A stretch of 64,000 bases of DNA. Origin: Sphingomonas tagetis (GTDB taxonomy: Bacteria; Pseudomonadota; Alphaproteobacteria; Sphingomonadales; Sphingomonadaceae). The number at the start of each line of letters is the position of its first letter. The stretch's first letter is position 1. Both the position numbers and the translations under genes were made by a program. Shown in pieces: positions 48,551 through 57,140 of the stretch. The notes beneath the pieces were generated by a model. The model saw only the letters and a list, made by a program, of their open reading frames with translations. It was not told the origin of the DNA and made no database searches. The stretch lies in the NCBI RefSeq assembly GCF_024211275.1, contig NZ_JAMLDX010000007.1, positions 165,324 to 229,323 of the forward strand, in the 5' to 3' direction.

Positions 48551-49933
48551 ATGGCATCGCGTATCGCTCGAATTCTTCTCGCAACCGCCGCACCCGCGAC
48601 GATCTTCGCCGCCACGCCGGTACTGGCGCAGACCGCCGACGACCTTGCCGCGATGCGCCAGCAGATCGCCGAACTGAAGGCCGAACAGCAGCGCGCGGCA
48701 GCGCGAATCGCCCAGCTGGAGGCGCAGGTCGCCGTACAGCCCGTCGCTGCGCAGCCGGTGGTATCGGCATCCAGCGCGCCCGCGGCGATGCAGGCCGCAT
48801 CGGCACCCTCGAACGCGCCGGTCATGTTCCAGACCGCGCAATACACGCCCGGCGCCGCCGCGCCGGTCAATCCCGCCGGCGGCTCGGCGCCCGGCCCGCT
48901 GCCGGCATCGGTGCCGTCGAAGCTGACGGTCAATGGCGACCTTCGCGTGCGCTATGAGTCGAACTTCGGCGATCCCGCCGCGCGCGGCCGCGACCGCGGC
49001 GTGATCCGCGCGCGGTTGCGCGCCGCCTATGCCGTCAACCCCTGGCTCACCATCGGCGGCCAGATCGGCACCGGCGACAATGACGATCCCAACTCGACCG
49101 ACCAGACGCTCGGCAATTTCGTCGACGACCTGACGGTCAGCCTCGATCAGGCCTATATGCGCGGCACGTTCGGCAATCTGACGCTGGTCGCGGGCAAGAT
49201 CCCGCAGCCCTTCGTGCGGACCGAGCTGGTATGGGACGGCGACGTCAATCCGCAGGGGCTGTCGGCGGCCTACAAGCTGCCGCTCGGCGGCGGCGCCTCG
49301 GTCAAGGCGAGCGGCCTCTATTTCCTCGTCGACGAAGCCACCGGCGGCGCGGACAGCCGCATGATCGGTGGCCAGCTGCAGTTCGAGACCGCGGCATCGG
49401 CGCCGATCAAGCTCGAGCTGGCGGCCGGCTATTACGACTATCGCCTGTCTAGCCTGGCAGGTGGCGACACTGGCGACTTCCGCACCAACCGCTTCGCTGC
49501 TGGCGGTTATTTGTCGGACTACAACCTGCTCGACGTCGTCGGCGCGGTGCAGTTCAACGGGCTGGGCGAGCATTGGCCGGTGCGGATCATCGGCGACTAT
49601 GTCCATAATTTCGGCGCGACGACCGATCAGGACAGCGGCTTCGGCGTCGATTTCCTGGTCGGCCGCGGCAGCAAGGTCCATGACTGGCGCTTCGGCTATG
49701 GCTATGCCGAGACCGGGGTCGATGCAGTGCTGGCGGCGTTCAGCCACGACAACACCAACCTCGCGACCAATTATCGCCAGCATACGCTGCTGGTCGACTA
49801 TGTGGTCGTGCCCAACGTGCTCCTGAATGCGACCTATTACCGCTATCAGGCGAAGTCGCCGCTGTTCACCACCGCGTTCAGCGCCAGCGAGTGGGTCGAC
49901 CGGTTGCGGCTGAACCTGCTGGTGAACTTCTAG
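48551..49933 (+). CDS. Putative outer-membrane porin with N-terminal coiled coil
   Basis: A 460-residue protein. Signal peptide to VLAQ (about residue 27), then a coiled-coil heptad stretch (DDLAAMRQQIAELKAEQQRA, continuing to about residue 60), an Ala/Pro-rich linker, and from about residue 125 a beta-barrel (KLTVNGDLRVRYESNFGDP) ending in RLRLNLLVNF with the terminal Phe typical of outer-membrane barrels. This layout matches the putative-porin family of trimeric porins with a periplasmic coiled coil. AGGGAGG is 8 nt before the ATG. A phased box 61 nt upstream implies two-component control. Confidence 0.9.
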   Translation: MASRIARILLATAAPATIFAATPVLAQTADDLAAMRQQIAELKAEQQRAAARIAQLEAQVAVQPVAAQPVVSASSAPAAMQAASAPSNAPVMFQTAQYTPGAAAPVNPAGGSAPGPLPASVPSKLTVNGDLRVRYESNFGDPAARGRDRGVIRARLRAAYAVNPWLTIGGQIGTGDNDDPNSTDQTLGNFVDDLTVSLDQAYMRGTFGNLTLVAGKIPQPFVRTELVWDGDVNPQGLSAAYKLPLGGGASVKASGLYFLVDEATGGADSRMIGGQLQFETAASAPIKLELAAGYYDYRLSSLAGGDTGDFRTNRFAAGGYLSDYNLLDVVGAVQFNGLGEHWPVRIIGDYVHNFGATTDQDSGFGVDFLVGRGSKVHDWRFGYGYAETGVDAVLAAFSHDNTNLATNYRQHTLLVDYVVVPNVLLNATYYRYQAKSPLFTTAFSASEWVDRLRLNLLVNF

Positions 49934-49948
49934 ACGAAATCGACCTGC

Positions 49949-49976
49949 ATCGGCCCCGCGATCCGGCGGGGCCGAT
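49949..49976. terminator. GC hairpin after the porin gene
   Basis: Perfect 11-bp arms (49949-49959 and 49966-49976), 6-nt loop, 16 nt after the porin stop. No T-run follows on either strand, so a weak or factor-dependent terminator. Its right arm overlaps the first half-site of the next regulatory box. Confidence 0.6.
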
Positions 49977-49989
49977 AGCAATATGACAG
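49973..49989 (-). promoter_or_regulatory. Phased box upstream of the TauE/SafE gene
   Basis: On the minus strand CTGTCA (49989-49984) and CTATCG (49978-49973) are exactly 11 bp apart. A -10-like TATGCG starts at 50000, 10 nt downstream, and the gene starts at 50040. Same layout as the other three boxes but with a weaker second half-site. Confidence 0.55.
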
Positions 49990-50039
49990 CCAGTCTGCTT
50001 ATGCGGCATCATGGCCGCTAACCATCGAACCGCGGGCAG

Positions 50040-50780
50040 ATGATCGCATCGCTGATCATCATCTGCTCGTTCCTCACCTCGATTCTGTCGGGCGTGTTCG
50101 GGATGGCCGGCGGCCTCATCCTGATGGGCCTGCTCGCCTGGCTGCTGCCGATCACCACCGCGCTGGCCTTGCATGGCATCATCCAGTTCGCCTCGAACCT
50201 GTGGCGCGTGATCCTTCACCGCGGGCATGTCGCGTGGCGCGTACTGGTGACCTTCGGCGTCGGCGCGGCCGCGGCGATGGGGTTGTTCGCATTGATCACC
50301 TTCGAGCCGGCCAAGCTATACGTCTTCCTCGGTCTGGGACTGATGCCGATCCTGGTGTGGCTGCCCGAGCGCTGGCTGCGGCTCGACGCGTCGAACCCGT
50401 GGCATTCGCTGTGCGGCGGCTTCGTGTCGACCGGCCTGTCGCTGGTGTCGGGCGTGTCGGGACCGGTCACCGACCTGCTGTTCGTGCGCACGCGCCTCAA
50501 CCGGCATGAGGTCGTCGCGACCAAGGCGGTGATGCAGGCGATCGGCCATGCATCGAAAGTCATCGTCTATGGCGGCGTGCTGCTGAGCGAGAGCGCCCGC
50601 GCCAGCATCCCGCTCGGTGTCACGGCGCTCGCCATCACCGCATCGATGGCGGGCATCATGGTCGGCAGCCGCGTGCTCGACCGGCTGAGCGATGCGCAGT
50701 TCCAGGCCGGCCGGCGCTGGATCGTCACCGTCATCGGCATCGGTTTTCTCGTCCAGGCGGCGCTGATCGCGTTTCGCTGA
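50040..50780 (+). CDS. TauE/SafE-family membrane transporter
   Basis: A 246-residue inner-membrane protein with about seven to eight hydrophobic helices. The GVFGMAGGLILMGLLAWLLP and LVSGVSGPVTDLLFVRTRLN segments represent the duplicated TauE/SafE (sulfite exporter-like, DUF81) signature. Family members export small anions such as sulfite, sulfoacetate or related acids; the substrate here is not known. ATG 50040. It is preceded by a phased box, so it likely belongs to the same regulon as the porin and propeller genes. Confidence 0.88.
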   Translation: MIASLIIICSFLTSILSGVFGMAGGLILMGLLAWLLPITTALALHGIIQFASNLWRVILHRGHVAWRVLVTFGVGAAAAMGLFALITFEPAKLYVFLGLGLMPILVWLPERWLRLDASNPWHSLCGGFVSTGLSLVSGVSGPVTDLLFVRTRLNRHEVVATKAVMQAIGHASKVIVYGGVLLSESARASIPLGVTALAITASMAGIMVGSRVLDRLSDAQFQAGRRWIVTVIGIGFLVQAALIAFR

Positions 50781-50788
50781 CGTAAGGC

Positions 50789-50815
50789 TGATACGGTCTG
50801 ACAGCAGTATGACAG
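50789..50815 (-). promoter_or_regulatory. Phased box upstream of the beta-propeller gene
   Basis: On the minus strand CTGTCA (50815-50810) and CTGTCA (50804-50799) are 11 bp apart; the 17-bp CTGTCATACTGCTGTCA is the best match to a Pho-type box in the window. A third GTATCA lies at 50794. A -10-like TAGAGC (50827-50832) follows 11 nt after the box; the gene starts at 50863. Confidence 0.75.
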
Positions 50816-50862
50816 GCCTCGCCGCCTAGAGCGCTCGCAAGACAACAGGAGAGGCTGACAAC

Positions 50863-51915
50863 ATGCGTGCCATGCTCAAATTCATCGCGCTCGCCGGCGT
50901 CGCGACCGCGACCGTCGCGGCGGCGGACCCGCTCTACACGATCGAGAAGGCCGTCGTGCTGCCGAGCACCGACAGCGACTGGGACTATATCAAGCTCGAG
51001 CCGCACGGCACGCGGCTGTTCATCGCGCGGCGCAAGGACGGCCTCACCGTCTATGACGTGAAGACGCACAAGGTCGTCGGCCAGGTCGCCAATTCGATCG
51101 GCGCCAACGGCCCGCTGCTGCTGCCCGAATTCAACCGCGGCTATGTCGCGATGACCGACGGCTCGCTGCTCAGCTTCGAATTGAAGTCGCTCAAGGTGAT
51201 CGCGCGCATCCCGCTGGCGAAGGACGGCGGCCTCAACGGCGTGGTCTATGACGCCGCGACCAGGCGCATTCACGCCGTGGTCGGCTCGCGTCCCGCCGAA
51301 TCCGGCTGGTTCACGCTCGACGCCGTGACCGGCAAACTGCTGTCGTCGAAGGTGTTCCCGTTCAAGAAGATGGACGACCCCTCGCCCGACGGCAAAGGCC
51401 ATCTGTTCGCCCCGGCGCGCTACGACAAGATCCTGATGCAGCTCGATTCGCAGACGCTGGCCGAGCAGCAGCGCTGGAACATCGATTGCGAGCAGGTCGT
51501 CGCTGTCGAATATCACCACAAGACCGACCGCATCCTGATCGGCTGCCGCGGCGACAAGCCGGTGTTCATCGCGTTCGATCCCAAGGCCGGCAAGGAAGTC
51601 GCCCGCCTGCCGATCGGCAAGGGCATCGACGGCATGGGCGTGGACGAAGCGCGCGGCCGCATCATCACCACCAATGGCGGCGATTCGTCGATGACCGTGA
51701 TCCAGCAGGACGGCCCCGACAGCTATCGCCTGCTCGGCAACGTGCAGACCCGCCCGCAGGCGCGCGTCATGCAGGTCGATGAAAAGGACGGCCGCGTGTT
51801 CACCGTGACCGCCGACGCCACCTTCCCGGCACCCGACGCCAAGGGCGCGTCGGTGCCGGAGTTCCACGCCAACAGCTTCGTCGTCCTGACCTACAAGCCG
51901 GCCAGCCCCCGCTGA
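50863..51915 (+). CDS. Periplasmic YncE-like beta-propeller protein
   Basis: A 350-residue exported protein. The signal peptide is about residues 1-21 (FIALAGVATATVAAADP). The rest is a series of about seven blades of the YVTN/Lp-NHL type, e.g. GTRLFIARRKDGLTVYDVKT and FVVLTYKP. Such propellers usually bind partners or small ligands rather than act as enzymes. GGAGAGG is upstream of the ATG, and the best of the phased boxes precedes the promoter. Specific partner unknown. Confidence 0.88.
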   Translation: MRAMLKFIALAGVATATVAAADPLYTIEKAVVLPSTDSDWDYIKLEPHGTRLFIARRKDGLTVYDVKTHKVVGQVANSIGANGPLLLPEFNRGYVAMTDGSLLSFELKSLKVIARIPLAKDGGLNGVVYDAATRRIHAVVGSRPAESGWFTLDAVTGKLLSSKVFPFKKMDDPSPDGKGHLFAPARYDKILMQLDSQTLAEQQRWNIDCEQVVAVEYHHKTDRILIGCRGDKPVFIAFDPKAGKEVARLPIGKGIDGMGVDEARGRIITTNGGDSSMTVIQQDGPDSYRLLGNVQTRPQARVMQVDEKDGRVFTVTADATFPAPDAKGASVPEFHANSFVVLTYKPASPR

Positions 51916-51978
51916 CGGCGTCAGCCGACGGCCGCGCCCGATGCAACCGCGGCCCCGGCTAGCAACGCGACGAGCCGC

Positions 51979-53316
51979 TCAATCGATCCAGCGAAGCTCG
52001 ACCCGCAGCCCGCCCGCCGGGGACGCCGACATGGTCAGCGTCCCCTCGGTCGCGTCGGTCAGCTCGCTGGCGATCGAAATGCCGAGCCCGTGCCCGCCCT
52101 CGCGCTCGTCGAGGCGCGAGCCGCGGGCGGTGACCTGTGCGATCTGGGCGGCGGTCATGCCCGGCCCATCGTCGTCGATCACGATCGAGCCACCTTCCGC
52201 TTCCGGCCGCCCGCTCACGCGAACGCTGCGGCGGGCATAGCGGCACGCATTTTCCAGCAACGCGCCGAGGATCTCGGTCAAATCGCTTTCGTCCAGCCGC
52301 AGGCGATAATCGTCGGGCAGAGCGACCTCGAAATCGGTCAGGCCGCCCTTCTCGGTCCGCTCGAGCACCGCCACCAGCCGCCGGGCGACTTGCGCCGGGC
52401 TGGCGACCGCCGCACGCGCCTGTTGGCGACTAGCGGCGGCGCGAGCGCGCGCCAGTTCAGTTTCGACCGTCGCGGCGACACTGGCGATCGCACGGTCGAT
52501 GCCCTCGGTGCTGGCGCCACCCGCCGCAAGTTGACGGCTTTGTGCCGACAACGCCGCGATCGGCGTCTTCATTGCATGGGCGAGGTCGGCCGCGCGCTGG
52601 CGGGCGCGGCGGACATCGGCCTCGCGCGCTGCGGCGAGCGCGTTGATCGATTCGATCAATGGATCGACCTCGCTCGGATACTCGTCCGCAAGCCTCGCAT
52701 CGGACTTGCGCTTCAACCCCAGAACCTCGGTGCGCAGGCGCCGCAACGGCCGCAGTCCGGCATTGACCTGCACCCACGCCGCGAGGCTCAGCACGAGCCA
52801 CAGCAATGCGAGCGACAGGGCGAGCTCGCGGCCGAATTCGGCGCGCGCGATGTAAAGGCCCTTGGCATCGCGCGCGACCTGCACCAGCAGCGGCGCGCTC
52901 CCCGCGCTCACCTGCACCCGGCGTTCGACGATCAGCACGCGCCGCTCGAACGCGCCCGTCGCCATCCGCCGCGTCCAGCGATCGGCGCGTGCCTCGACGC
53001 GCCGGTCGAGCTCCTGATCCCATAACGAGCGCGAACGCTCGAGCTCGCCGCCGTTGCTCGCCTGCCAATAGAGGCCGCTCGCCGGCGTGCCGAAGCGCGG
53101 ATCGGCGGGCGGGTTCGCCAGGATGATCTCGCCATTCGCGGCAACGCTCAGCCCAGCGACGATCGCGGTCGCCTCTTCGGTCAGATCGTCAGCGGCGCGC
53201 CGTTCGACATGGCGCGCGAACAGGAAGGTCAACCCGAGCCAAGCCAGCGCCAGCGCCCCGAAGATCGCGACCGCCGCGCTGCCGAGCAGCCGTAGCCGGA
53301 GCGAGCGGCGCTTCAC
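51979..53316 (-). CDS. Sensor histidine kinase of a two-component system
   Basis: A 445-residue inner-membrane kinase. Two transmembrane helices (about 11-34 and 165-187) enclose a periplasmic sensor of about 130 residues (no named domain). A HAMP-like segment follows, then the phosphoacceptor His247 in DLAHAMKTPIAALSAQ. The ATPase has ENACRYA, IDDDGPGM and EREGGHGLGISI. It overlaps the response regulator by 4 nt (53313-53316). PhoQ/QseC-like layout; the signal is unknown. Confidence 0.95.
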   Translation of the reverse strand: MKRRSLRLRLLGSAAVAIFGALALAWLGLTFLFARHVERRAADDLTEEATAIVAGLSVAANGEIILANPPADPRFGTPASGLYWQASNGGELERSRSLWDQELDRRVEARADRWTRRMATGAFERRVLIVERRVQVSAGSAPLLVQVARDAKGLYIARAEFGRELALSLALLWLVLSLAAWVQVNAGLRPLRRLRTEVLGLKRKSDARLADEYPSEVDPLIESINALAAAREADVRRARQRAADLAHAMKTPIAALSAQSRQLAAGGASTEGIDRAIASVAATVETELARARAAASRQQARAAVASPAQVARRLVAVLERTEKGGLTDFEVALPDDYRLRLDESDLTEILGALLENACRYARRSVRVSGRPEAEGGSIVIDDDGPGMTAAQIAQVTARGSRLDEREGGHGLGISIASELTDATEGTLTMSASPAGGLRVELRWID

Positions 53317-53981
53317 GCCTGCTGCTTCGCGACCAGCTTGTAGCCAAAGCCCCGGCGCGTCTCGATCGCATCCGCGCCGATCTTGCGCCGCAGCCGCAGG
53401 ATCAGGGCCTCGATCGCATTGCTGTCGCCCGGTTCGTCGGCGCCATAGAGATGTTCGCCCAGCTCGCCCGCCGAAGCCGGACTGTCGAGATGGTGCGCGA
53501 GATAGTTGAGCAGGCGGAATTCGAGCAACGTCAGCGACACCGGTGCACCGCCTTTCGTCAGCGTGCGGTGACGCGTGTCGATGCGCAGGTCGCCCACCGT
53601 CAGCATCGCATGGGCATGTCCGGCGGCGCGGCGCACCAGCGCGCGGGCGCGGGTCAGCAGCTCGCCCATCTCGAACGGCTTGGCGACATAATCGTCGGCG
53701 CCCGCCTCGATCCCCTCGACCTTTTCGGTCCAGTCGCCACGCGCCGAGAGGATCAGGACCGGCATGTCGCGCCCGGCCTGCCGCCAGCGCCGCAACACCG
53801 ACAGACCGTCGATCCGCGGCAGGCCGAGGTCGAGGATGGCAAGGTCGTAATCCTCGACGTCGCCGCGATACCAGGCATCCTCGCCATTGGTGGCAAGGTC
53901 CGCGACGAATCCGGCGGCTGTCAGCGCCCGAACCAGATCGGGACCCACATCGGGATCGTCTTCCGCCACCAGTGCCCGCAT
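53313..53981 (-). CDS. OmpR/PhoB-family response regulator
   Basis: A 222-residue regulator. The receiver has the acidic pocket EDD (7-9), phospho-accepting Asp51 in LAILDLGLPRIDG, and the conserved Lys near 101 (DDYVAKPFEMGELL). The C-terminal winged helix (about 125-222) ends RKIGADAIETRRGFGYKL. It should bind direct repeats spaced by one helical turn, as seen in the four phased boxes. Second gene of the PepSY-RR-HK operon. Confidence 0.96.
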   Translation of the reverse strand: MRALVAEDDPDVGPDLVRALTAAGFVADLATNGEDAWYRGDVEDYDLAILDLGLPRIDGLSVLRRWRQAGRDMPVLILSARGDWTEKVEGIEAGADDYVAKPFEMGELLTRARALVRRAAGHAHAMLTVGDLRIDTRHRTLTKGGAPVSLTLLEFRLLNYLAHHLDSPASAGELGEHLYGADEPGDSNAIEALILRLRRKIGADAIETRRGFGYKLVAKQQA

Positions 53982-53986
53982 ACTTC

Positions 53987-54334
53987 TCAGTCCCTTTTCA
54001 CCTGATTGACGATCAGCCGCCCGGACTTGGCGTCGATGAACAGTTCGTGCACCACCCCGCTCGGAATGAGCACATGCACGTCATAGAAGATCGTGCCCTG
54101 CCGCGCCTTCACCTCGATTTCGATGACCTCGCCGGGCTGATAGCGCGCAGCGAGCGCGAGGATGCGTGTAAGCGGCAGCACCTCGCGGCGCAGCACCGCC
54201 TGCCGCGCCAGATCATGGTCGCGTTGCTTGCGGACTTCTTTCGTTTCCTTCTTGCCGCCCTGCCACGCCACGGCGGGCGCGCTAGCGAGCAACGGGATCA
54301 ACGCCGCCAGCAGGAGCGTTTGGCGCAACTTCAT
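53987..54334 (-). CDS. Small periplasmic PepSY-like protein
   Basis: A 115-residue exported protein. The signal peptide is about residues 1-24 (LRQTLLLAALIPLLASAPAV). The mature part has a PepSY-like pattern, VIEIEVKARQGTIFYDVHVL then HELFIDAKSGRLI. Such proteins encoded next to a two-component system often interact with the sensor in the periplasm or bind metal. AAGGAG is 7 nt before the ATG. First gene of the operon with the response regulator (5-nt gap) and kinase, behind a phased box. Confidence 0.88.
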   Translation of the reverse strand: MKLRQTLLLAALIPLLASAPAVAWQGGKKETKEVRKQRDHDLARQAVLRREVLPLTRILALAARYQPGEVIEIEVKARQGTIFYDVHVLIPSGVVHELFIDAKSGRLIVNQVKRD

Positions 54335-54368
54335 GCATCTTCTCCTTGAGTCGATCTAAGGCACAATG

Positions 54369-54385
54369 CTGTCATCACGCTGACA
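54369..54385 (+). promoter_or_regulatory. Phased box upstream of the PepSY-RR-HK operon (autoregulation)
   Basis: CTGTCA (54369-54374) and CTGACA (54380-54385) 11 bp apart, on the strand opposite to the genes, as for the other three boxes. A -10-like TAGATC (minus strand, 54358-54353) follows 10 nt on, and the first gene starts at 54334. The regulator encoded in this operon is the simplest candidate to bind. Confidence 0.65.
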
Positions 54386-54448
54386 ACCAAAGGCCGGCGC
54401 GTCGTGCCGCCGCGCCTTTCGAGCGGCGGCAGACGCGTATTCAGGATG

Positions 54449-54745
54449 TCACAGCGGGCGCGCGGCAAACCCGCCACCTGCCCGGCCCTCGCAGACGAAG
54501 CCGAGTTCGGCGCATGACAGGCGCAACGTTACCTCACGTCCGCTGCGGTCATGCCCCAGCACCTCGAGCATCTGGCCGTGCCGAACGATCCGGCTTGTCT
54601 CAACGCCTTTCCAGGCGGCCTCGGCCCGCACCTTGTGGACAAGGTTGTCGGTCGGTTGAGCAGCGATCGCAGGCGCGGCGAGCGCGAGCAGCAGGGCAAT
54701 CGCGGCGAGCGGCCGGCGCAGCGCGGACGGGAACGGGATACGCAT
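54449..54745 (-). CDS. Small exported hypothetical protein near the two-component system
   Basis: A 98-residue exported protein with a signal peptide (RRPLAAIALLLALAAPAIAA). The mature part RAEAAWKGVETSRIVRHGQM and EVLGHDRSGREVTLRLSC reads like a PepSY-like or small sensor-partner domain but I cannot assign it. Two Cys near the C-terminus (CAELGFVCEG) may form a disulfide. AAGGAA lies upstream of the ATG. No phased box was found in front of it. Expected in the periplasm. Confidence 0.7.
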   Translation of the reverse strand: MRIPFPSALRRPLAAIALLLALAAPAIAAQPTDNLVHKVRAEAAWKGVETSRIVRHGQMLEVLGHDRSGREVTLRLSCAELGFVCEGRAGGGFAARPL

Positions 54746-55304
54746 GACAAATTCCTTCGAGTCGATGTCGATGTATGAGCTCTAGTCTCACTGGGCTGAT
54801 GCACGCCCGACGAGTCCCGTCATCTTCTCGTCAGCTAAATCGGCTTCCGACATGGCCCCGACAGATATCGGCCGCGAGCAACCGCCAATCGGGCGGCCAA
54901 GGACGCCTCTGACGCTTCGGCGAATGCTCAGCGCAAGATAATCAGCGCGCAAATGCGCAGTCGCGCAGAGCCTGGAATCAAAATGATCTGAGGCGTCCGT
55001 GGTGCCCGGGGAGAAGCCAAAATATACAAGAATTATGTTTTTAATCAATATTTTATGGCATTCCCTACCATCAAATACCGACGGAAATGCAGTAATTTTG
55101 ACGGACGGCACTAGGTTCCCCTTCGCCCTGCGATTTGATCACCGGCTTAGCCATGGAAGTTACTTCTGTTTGCCATTCAAATCGACCTCTAACGATCGAC
55201 GCTGAGCTGCTAGCCGTTCCTGGACCACCCGGCTGGGTGTCATCTAGCTTCTGCCGACCAGGGCGGGCCATGTAGAGGGCTTCTCTGCGACAGGCGCACC
55301 GGAG
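54746..55304. other. 559-bp intergenic stretch, partly AT-rich
   Basis: No gene recognised. GC drops sharply near 55015-55100 (long A/T runs). An inverted pair GGACGCCTC (54901-54909) and GAGGCGTCC (54990-54998) is separated by 80 bp. The last 57 nt are in frame with the PEP-CTERM gene downstream and are probably a remnant of its 5' end. Confidence 0.5.
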
Positions 55305-55820
55305 TTGACGTTTAGGTCGGCATCGGGAAGCGCCCTGCAAGTTGGGAACTTCACTCCGCAAACATCTGGCAACGGGCTAGGCGTCCTCCCGGACACCGGG
55401 AATTATTTGATCGGGTCGTTCGCTACGACAGTAGATTTCATGAATTTGATTTTTGGTAACGATGACGCCTGCTGCAGCCAACCAGGGGACATAGCGATTC
55501 TCAAACTCTTCCTTGGTAGTGAACTTGTAGGGTCAAATTTCGTAGGTCTTAATCGGAACGATATACTAGATCAGTCAGTTTCATCTGACCAGATTGGTGG
55601 GGGTCTTACTTTCGACCGCTTCGAGTTTTCGTACGCCAAGGCGAATGGCGCGCCCACTAACCTGATCGAATTGGTGGATAACATAACGTTCAATACCGCG
55701 GTTTCTGCTGTGCCCGAGCCTGCGACCTGGATCATGATGTTGCTCGGTTTCGGCTCGATCGGATTTGCTGTCCGCCGCCGCAGAGCGGCAACCAATACAG
55801 TGAGCCACAATTTTGCCTGA
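55305..55820 (+). CDS. PEP-CTERM sorting domain protein, 5'-truncated
   Basis: A 171-residue frame ending in the PEP-CTERM tail VPEPATWIMMLLGFGSIGFA followed by VRRRR, which targets exported proteins to an exosortase in sphingomonads. There is no signal peptide: the frame is open from 55248 with no ATG, and a TAG at 55245 cuts it off. The TTG at 55305 is only a nominal start. The N-terminal part reads like the body of such exported proteins (SASGSALQVGNF), so the gene has probably lost its 5' end. AT-rich flanks suggest acquisition or decay. Confidence 0.7.
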   Translation: MTFRSASGSALQVGNFTPQTSGNGLGVLPDTGNYLIGSFATTVDFMNLIFGNDDACCSQPGDIAILKLFLGSELVGSNFVGLNRNDILDQSVSSDQIGGGLTFDRFEFSYAKANGAPTNLIELVDNITFNTAVSAVPEPATWIMMLLGFGSIGFAVRRRRAATNTVSHNFA

Positions 55821-55964
55821 TTGCACCGATAAACGCTGCCAGTTGGGAGGCTGGCGGCGCTTTGTTATTTTGCGAGGCTGCTTCACATCCACCTCCGACG
55901 CTTCCGCCCTCATCGCTCTGTCTCAACGGCGGTCCGGCGGCAAACGACCCCAATGCGGACACCG

Positions 55965-57137
55965 TCAATCGGCAGGTGCGAATTTTGAACCGCTCGGTGC
56001 GTTTGGGGCAGGCGGCATTGACGCGCGTGGCAGAAATTTCGGCCCGAGGAACATGCCAAACAGGAACCCGCCCAGATGCGCTTCCCACGCTAATCCACCG
56101 GTATTGCCGCTGGACCATGACATGAGCGCAAGCAATGCAAAGAGGAAAGCGTTCTGTTTCACTAAATCCCATGCGACCCGGCGAATGTCGCGGGACCATA
56201 CCGCCAACAGAGGCTCTCCGTCTGCTGGCAAGCGGATCAGCAAGCCGATCAGGCCGTAAAGCCCACCGGAAGCGCCAACCATAGGCACGGCCCCTGTGGG
56301 ATGCAGCGCGAGGAAAAGTGCCGCACCAGCGAGGGCGCTCAGGGCAAATACCAACCAAAGGCGCAGCCAATTCAGTGGGAAGACCCCTAGACGTGACGTA
56401 AGCGTCGCCCCGATTGCTGCCAGCGCGATCATATTCATCATCAGATGCATCACACCGCCGTGCGCAAACATGTGCAGGAAGACTGTTTCAAAACGTCCTT
56501 GCGACAGCGCGGCGGCCGAAAGGCCCCATTCAGCCCGCGTCGCTACGTGATCGGCGAACAACGACCAAATGAACGCCAGCACGCAACTTGCGCCGAGGAC
56601 AGCACCGGGAACTTGAGCTTGCCAAGGTAACGCAACCTCGGGTCCAGGCGGCTCGAAGGAAAATGGCTGGTTCTCGGAGGAAAAAACAAGCTCGCCATGC
56701 TCCTCAATAAGCTCGATGCTGGCGCGAAGCGCCTCCATAGCATCGCGCGGCGCGACGACTGTCACATGGTCGGTCGTATCGAACTTTATGCATTGATGTG
56801 GAAAGCGTCTCCACCATTTCGCGCCGATTAGACTCCAATGCCCGTCCGTGTCCGATTTGCAGTAGAAGCCCTGCGCTTCCAGCAGGGCTTCCAGCCATTT
56901 TGCCTGCCCGTATGATACAGCCATCACGGAAGGACGTGATGAAAACTGAAAAACCCAGCCCAGCATAACGAGCATCAGGAGGATGGGATGCACCGGCCAC
57001 CGCCAGTCGCTTAGCCACAAGACGACGCCGACCGCCGCTAGATTGGGGATTAGTTGAGGGAGGCTGTAGATAGGGATAGCGTCGCGCAGCAGCCCATGCC
57101 GCGACCGGATTACTAGATCGCCTTCGGAGTTAGCCAT
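55965..57137 (-). CDS. Rhomboid family intramembrane serine protease
   Basis: A 390-residue inner-membrane protein. The catalytic Ser290 is in VPMVGASGGLYGLIG and His354 in AWEAHLGGFLFGMF; HMFAHGGVMHLMMNMIALAA holds the conserved His/Asn of the oxyanion region. An N-terminal extension (about 1-165) has two hydrophobic helices (30-65) and a soluble stretch (FYCKSDTDGHWSLIG) before the six-helix rhomboid core. Substrates unknown. Starts 4 nt from the end of a hypothetical gene on the same strand. Confidence 0.9.
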   Translation of the reverse strand: MANSEGDLVIRSRHGLLRDAIPIYSLPQLIPNLAAVGVVLWLSDWRWPVHPILLMLVMLGWVFQFSSRPSVMAVSYGQAKWLEALLEAQGFYCKSDTDGHWSLIGAKWWRRFPHQCIKFDTTDHVTVVAPRDAMEALRASIELIEEHGELVFSSENQPFSFEPPGPEVALPWQAQVPGAVLGASCVLAFIWSLFADHVATRAEWGLSAAALSQGRFETVFLHMFAHGGVMHLMMNMIALAAIGATLTSRLGVFPLNWLRLWLVFALSALAGAALFLALHPTGAVPMVGASGGLYGLIGLLIRLPADGEPLLAVWSRDIRRVAWDLVKQNAFLFALLALMSWSSGNTGGLAWEAHLGGFLFGMFLGPKFLPRASMPPAPNAPSGSKFAPAD

Positions 57138-57140
57138 GGG

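Noticed and set aside
48350..49981. Minus-strand open frame opposite the porin gene
   Set aside because: The plus-strand porin has signal peptide, coiled coil and a barrel end; the other frame lacks any signature.
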